Assembly (NCBI GenBank): GCA_020439945.1
Contig: JAGRPB010000046.1
Span: 1-33,708 of the forward strand
DNA: 33,708 nucleotides
Source: Verrucomicrobiia bacterium
GTDB taxonomy: Bacteria > Verrucomicrobiota > Verrucomicrobiia > Verrucomicrobiales > DEV007
Direction of reading: 5' to 3'
The notes under the pieces are model-generated. The model was given only the letters and a program-made list of their open reading frames with translations. It searched no databases and was not told the origin of the DNA. The translations under genes and the position numbers were made by a program. The first letter of the stretch is position 1. Every line of letters starts with the position of its first letter. Shown one piece after another: positions 30,929 to 33,708 of the stretch.

Positions 30929-32392
30929 TCAGGAGCCGCTCTGATAGTTCACCGGTTCTTCGGTGATGGTGATGTCATGGGGATGGCTTTCCTTGAGGCC
31001 GCCCGTCGTGATGCGGACGAAGCGGGCCTTTTCGCGAAGTTCGGCGAGATTCCCGGCTCCCACGTAGCCCATTCCGGAGCGAAGACCACCGAGAAGTTGG
31101 AAAACCGTGTCGCTGAGCGGACCGCGATAGGGCACCCGCGCCTCGACGCCTTCCGCCACCAGTTTGCCGGAGGAATTCTGCCCGTAGCGATCACCGGACC
31201 CCTTGCGCATGGCCTTGAGCGATCCCATGCCGCGGTATTCTTTCCAGGTTCGGCCCTGGTAGTTCACCATCGCGCCCGGGCTTTCCTTGCAGCCGGCCAG
31301 TAGCGATCCCAACATCACCAGATCGGCACCGGCGGCGAGCGCTTTCACGATGTCGCCCGAATAGCGAACGCCTCCATCGGCGATGAGGGGAATCCCCTTC
31401 TCACGAGTGGCCTTCGCGACCTCCTGGATGGCGGTGAATTGCGGCGTGCCCACCCCGGAAATGACCCGAGTGGTGCAAATCGAACCGGGACCGACCCCGA
31501 CCTTGATGGCCGCCGCTCCCGCGGAAATCAAATCGAGTCCGCCCTGCTCCGTGACCACATTCCCGGCGACTACGGGGACCTGGTATTCGCTGCGCAATTT
31601 CTCAATGACCTGAAGCACCCGGGTCGTGTGACCGGTGGCCGCATCGATGAAAACCGCATCGGCACCCGCCTGGATCACGGCGGCGGCGCGCTCGAAACAA
31701 TCCTCGCCCACCCCGATGGCGGCGCCGACGCGAAGGCGACCGCCCTCGTCCTTGGCGGCGTTGGTGTAGCGCTCGCGTTTCTCGATGTCCTGCGAAGTGA
31801 TCAGCCCGGCCAGCTTGTCGTTTTCATCGACCAGCGGCAGCTTTTCGATCCGGTTCTGGTAAAGCATTCGCCGCGCTTCATCGAGCGAGGTATGGGCGGT
31901 GCCGGTTTTCAGCCGCTCGCGCGGCGTCATCACGTCGGCGACCGTGCCGTCCGGATTCTCGATCAGCCAGATGTCGCGAGTCGTGACCATCCCGGCGAGT
32001 TTTCCCTCCATGTCCACGACGGGGAAGCCGTTGACGCCTTTCTCGGCCATGATCTGTTGGAGGGTTTCCAGAGTCGTCTCCGGCGTCACCGTGAACGGGT
32101 CGGGAATCACCATGTTTTCCGAGCGTTTCACCCGAGCCACCATCTCGGCCTGATCGGGGATCGGCATGTTGCGATGAACGACCCCGATGCCGCCTTCGCG
32201 AGCCAAGGCGATGGCGAGTTCGGCTTCGGTCACCGTGTCCATCGCCGACGAGACGATGGGAATATTCAGCGGAATCGAGTCCGTGAGGCGCGTGGAAAGA
32301 TCGGCATCAGCCGGCAGAATCGCGCTTTGTTGCGGGACGAGGAGGACGTCGTCGAAACTTAAACCAAGTGGCAGGTCACCCATAGATACCAT
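30929..32392 (-). CDS. guaB: Inosine-5'-monophosphate dehydrogenase
   Basis: GuaB oxidises IMP to XMP with NAD+, the rate-limiting step towards GMP. The 487-residue protein has LSFDDVLLVP at the start, a CBS pair in the middle (MTPRERLKTGTAHTSLDEARRML, LVDENDKLAGLIT), and GPGSICTTRVISGVG with the catalytic Cys306. The flap and C-terminus are complete. The start may be the ATG at 32392 (MVSMGDL) or at 32383 (MGDL). It lies upstream of the TA pair and guaA on the same strand, forming guaB-antitoxin-toxin-guaA. Confidence 0.97.
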   Translation of the reverse strand: MVSMGDLPLGLSFDDVLLVPQQSAILPADADLSTRLTDSIPLNIPIVSSAMDTVTEAELAIALAREGGIGVVHRNMPIPDQAEMVARVKRSENMVIPDPFTVTPETTLETLQQIMAEKGVNGFPVVDMEGKLAGMVTTRDIWLIENPDGTVADVMTPRERLKTGTAHTSLDEARRMLYQNRIEKLPLVDENDKLAGLITSQDIEKRERYTNAAKDEGGRLRVGAAIGVGEDCFERAAAVIQAGADAVFIDAATGHTTRVLQVIEKLRSEYQVPVVAGNVVTEQGGLDLISAGAAAIKVGVGPGSICTTRVISGVGTPQFTAIQEVAKATREKGIPLIADGGVRYSGDIVKALAAGADLVMLGSLLAGCKESPGAMVNYQGRTWKEYRGMGSLKAMRKGSGDRYGQNSSGKLVAEGVEARVPYRGPLSDTVFQLLGGLRSGMGYVGAGNLAELREKARFVRITTGGLKESHPHDITITEEPVNYQSGS

Positions 32393-32417
32393 TTAGGAAA
32401 CGCGGCCAAGGGGTCAA
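32390..32417 (-). promoter_or_regulatory. Possible promoter of guaB
   Basis: On the minus strand TTGACC (32412-32417) is followed after 15-16 bases by CTAAAT/TAAATG (32390-32396). If real, the transcript would begin close to the ATG at 32383, making a near-leaderless mRNA that uses that ATG. This is a pattern match only. Confidence 0.3.
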
Positions 32418-32570
32418 CTGGTTTTTCGGCTTTCTTTAGGAATTCTTTCGCCGGAAAAGCAAACGGCACGCTTCCTGCCTCCTCCCGAGAGAACGGCCCT
32501 TCCCGATCCGTCGGAACTCGATCTTCTCAACCCCATTCCAGACACCCTCCGTCATCTGAAACTCTGCGGC

Positions 32571-33560
32571 TTGCTCCTGTTCGCCCTCATCGCGATCGGG
32601 ACGATTGGCTTCGTCGTTGCCGATCCCGAGCACAGCCTCTTCCACGCCTTTTATCTCACCCTGATCGTTCTGACCACGGTCGGGATGGAAGCGGCCGAGG
32701 GCCATGAACGCATCGTGGCGTCGATCCTCATGATTGGCGGCATTTTCACGACCATCTACGCTGCCGGCACCCTCGTCACCTTCATCGTCGATGGCGAACT
32801 CACTCGATTCATCAAGAAAAGGAAGCTCATGACACGAATCTCGAAATTTCAGGACCACTATCTCGTTGTCGGATTCGGCCGCATGGGACGCGCTCTCTGC
32901 GCCACCCTCCAGGAAAAAGGAGTTCCCTTCGTTCTCATCGAGCGCGATCCCAAGCGACTTTACGCGGCGGAGGAACTCGGATACGCCATCGTGCAGGGAG
33001 ACGCCCACGATGAAAAAGTCTACGAGACCGCCGGCATCGAGCGCGCCAAAGGGCTCGCGACCTGCCTTCCTGGAGACGCCGACAATGTCTACGTCACCCT
33101 CACGGCTCGAGGTTTCTCGGAGGATCTGAACATCATCGCCCGAGCCGAAGACGAACGCACCCACACCAAACTCATCCGGGCTGGAGCCGATCGCGTTGTT
33201 TGCCCTCCGGTACTGAGCGCGGGGAAAGCCGTCGCCATGATGGTCACACCGATCGTTGATCACGGCCCCCACTGCGACATCACCTCACCCGACACCCCGA
33301 TCGAGCTGTTCAATGCCCCCATTGAAGACTTTCCCGTTCTCCTGAACAAGCCGTTGGCAGAAAATCACGTTCGCACTCGAACCGGAATGACCGTCGTGGC
33401 CATCGATCGCGGAAAAAAGCGCGACCTCAACCCAACCGCTCTCTTCACACCACAAGCCGGCGACCAACTTGTCCTCGTCGGCCCACCGAATGGCATGAAG
33501 CGGATGGCATATCTCTTCGGCCCAAAATCCGAAGCCGCCCTCGCCGAAGCTGGCGTGTAG
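32571..33560 (+). CDS. TrkA-domain potassium channel-like protein
   Basis: The 329-residue frame from a TTG at 32571 has two membrane segments (LLFALIAIGTIGFVV and ILMIGGIFTTIYAAGTLVTFIV) and a pore region between them. A TrkA-N Rossmann domain follows (YLVVGFGRMGRALCATL, FVLIERDP, VQGDAHDEKVYETAGI), then a TrkA-C domain (VVAIDRGKK, AGDQLVLVGPP). It resembles bacterial two-helix K+ channels with an RCK gating ring. The filter is TTVGMEA (TTVGME at residues 35-40), not TVGYG. The frame is open upstream to 32397 with no ATG or GTG. TTG at 32571 omits the basic residues RHLK expected before the first helix, so a CTG at 32556 or an ATT at 32535 cannot be excluded. Confidence 0.85.
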   Translation: MLLFALIAIGTIGFVVADPEHSLFHAFYLTLIVLTTVGMEAAEGHERIVASILMIGGIFTTIYAAGTLVTFIVDGELTRFIKKRKLMTRISKFQDHYLVVGFGRMGRALCATLQEKGVPFVLIERDPKRLYAAEELGYAIVQGDAHDEKVYETAGIERAKGLATCLPGDADNVYVTLTARGFSEDLNIIARAEDERTHTKLIRAGADRVVCPPVLSAGKAVAMMVTPIVDHGPHCDITSPDTPIELFNAPIEDFPVLLNKPLAENHVRTRTGMTVVAIDRGKKRDLNPTALFTPQAGDQLVLVGPPNGMKRMAYLFGPKSEAALAEAGV

Positions 33561-33626
33561 CGTCCCACTGGGAGCGCGGGCGTCTCGCCCGCTTCCATGC
33601 CAACGCCAAGGAGCGTCGCGCTCCGG
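33561..33626. repeat. Double-hairpin intergenic repeat
   Basis: GCGGGCG (33576-33582) and CGCCCGC (33586-33592) form a perfect 7-base stem within GGAGCGCGGGCG...CGCCCGCTTCC; GGAGCG (33610-33615) and CGCTCC (33619-33624) form a second 6-base stem. It occupies the convergent gap after the channel gene and is a likely REP-type element acting as a bidirectional terminator. Confidence 0.65.
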
Positions 33627-33632
33627 CCGTAC

Positions 33633-33708
33633 TTACTCCACCTTTTTCGTCCCCGGCCGCACCGCCGGAATCGCCGCCAGCCACTCCGGCACCTCATCCG
33701 GCGCATAC
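33633..33708 (-). CDS. 3' end of an unidentified gene, runs off right edge
   Basis: A minus-strand TAA at 33633-33635 is preceded by an open frame to the window edge whose last residues read EWLAAIPAVRPGTKKVE. Codon use and the convergent position after a hairpin element support a real gene end. Only 24 residues are visible, so no function can be given. Confidence 0.45.
   Translation of the reverse strand, partial: YAPDEVPEWLAAIPAVRPGTKKVE

Noticed and set aside
1..33708. tRNA, rRNA, insertion sequences, prophage or integrase genes
   Set aside because: None seen on reading both strands; all long frames with motifs are accounted for by the listed genes.

Overview
The window is a GC-rich, densely packed bacterial chromosome segment with about 33 genes. 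It carries no rRNA or tRNA that I could see, no insertion sequence, and no non-coding gap over 300 bases. The gene mix points to Verrucomicrobiota or the wider PVC group: secreted SGNH and PHP hydrolases, a DUF6807 (PmoA-like) protein, Tat-signal enzymes, a nagB fusion, an HTH/Lys-rich DNA-binding protein, weak or absent Shine-Dalgarno sites, and GC-rich palindromes in gaps. This assignment is an inference from content, with no marker gene to confirm it.

Layout. 1-892 is the N-terminal part of a two-partner-secretion exoprotein running off the left edge. 1179-4399 holds fumC, a secreted protein with an NlpC/P60-like C-terminus, and an RlpA-like lipoprotein. 4468-9042 is a secreted catabolic block: an SGNH hydrolase divergent from a DUF6807 and PHP-hydrolase pair. 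9055-14702 holds a membrane glycosyltransferase, a MacB/LolD-type ABC ATPase, FtsX-type permease and LolA-like protein cassette, and an M20 peptidase. 14745-16854 is a two-gene operon of an SDR and a Tat-exported beta-propeller protein. 17041-20114 is an ion-homeostasis locus: a small membrane protein, a CNNM/CBS transporter, a winged-helix regulator and divergent nhaA, with a striking palindrome in the shared promoter gap. 20090-25273 is a minus-strand run: HTH/Lys-rich protein, D,D-carboxypeptidase, phosphofructokinase, Lrp regulator, aminotransferase and sugar nucleotidyltransferase. 25480-33708 holds a low-GC membrane protein, a NagB-LmbE fusion, aroD, guaA and guaB separated by a toxin-antitoxin pair, a TrkA-type channel protein and the 3' end of one more gene.

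The most notable points are as follows. The LmbE half of the NagB fusion has lost its metal-binding motifs, suggesting a pseudo-deacetylase domain. The nhaA/regulator gap contains 12-bp arms around a 2-bp centre. The TrkA-type channel has TVGME where a K+ filter has TVGYG, and no ordinary start codon. A family of related palindromes occurs three times in 24 kb. Nearly every convergent gene junction is either an overlap or filled by hairpins, in one case with both stop codons lying at the hairpin edges.

I found no wholly new multi-gene system that I could defend. The nhaA/CNNM/regulator locus and the pseudo-LmbE fusion are the best candidates for new biology.
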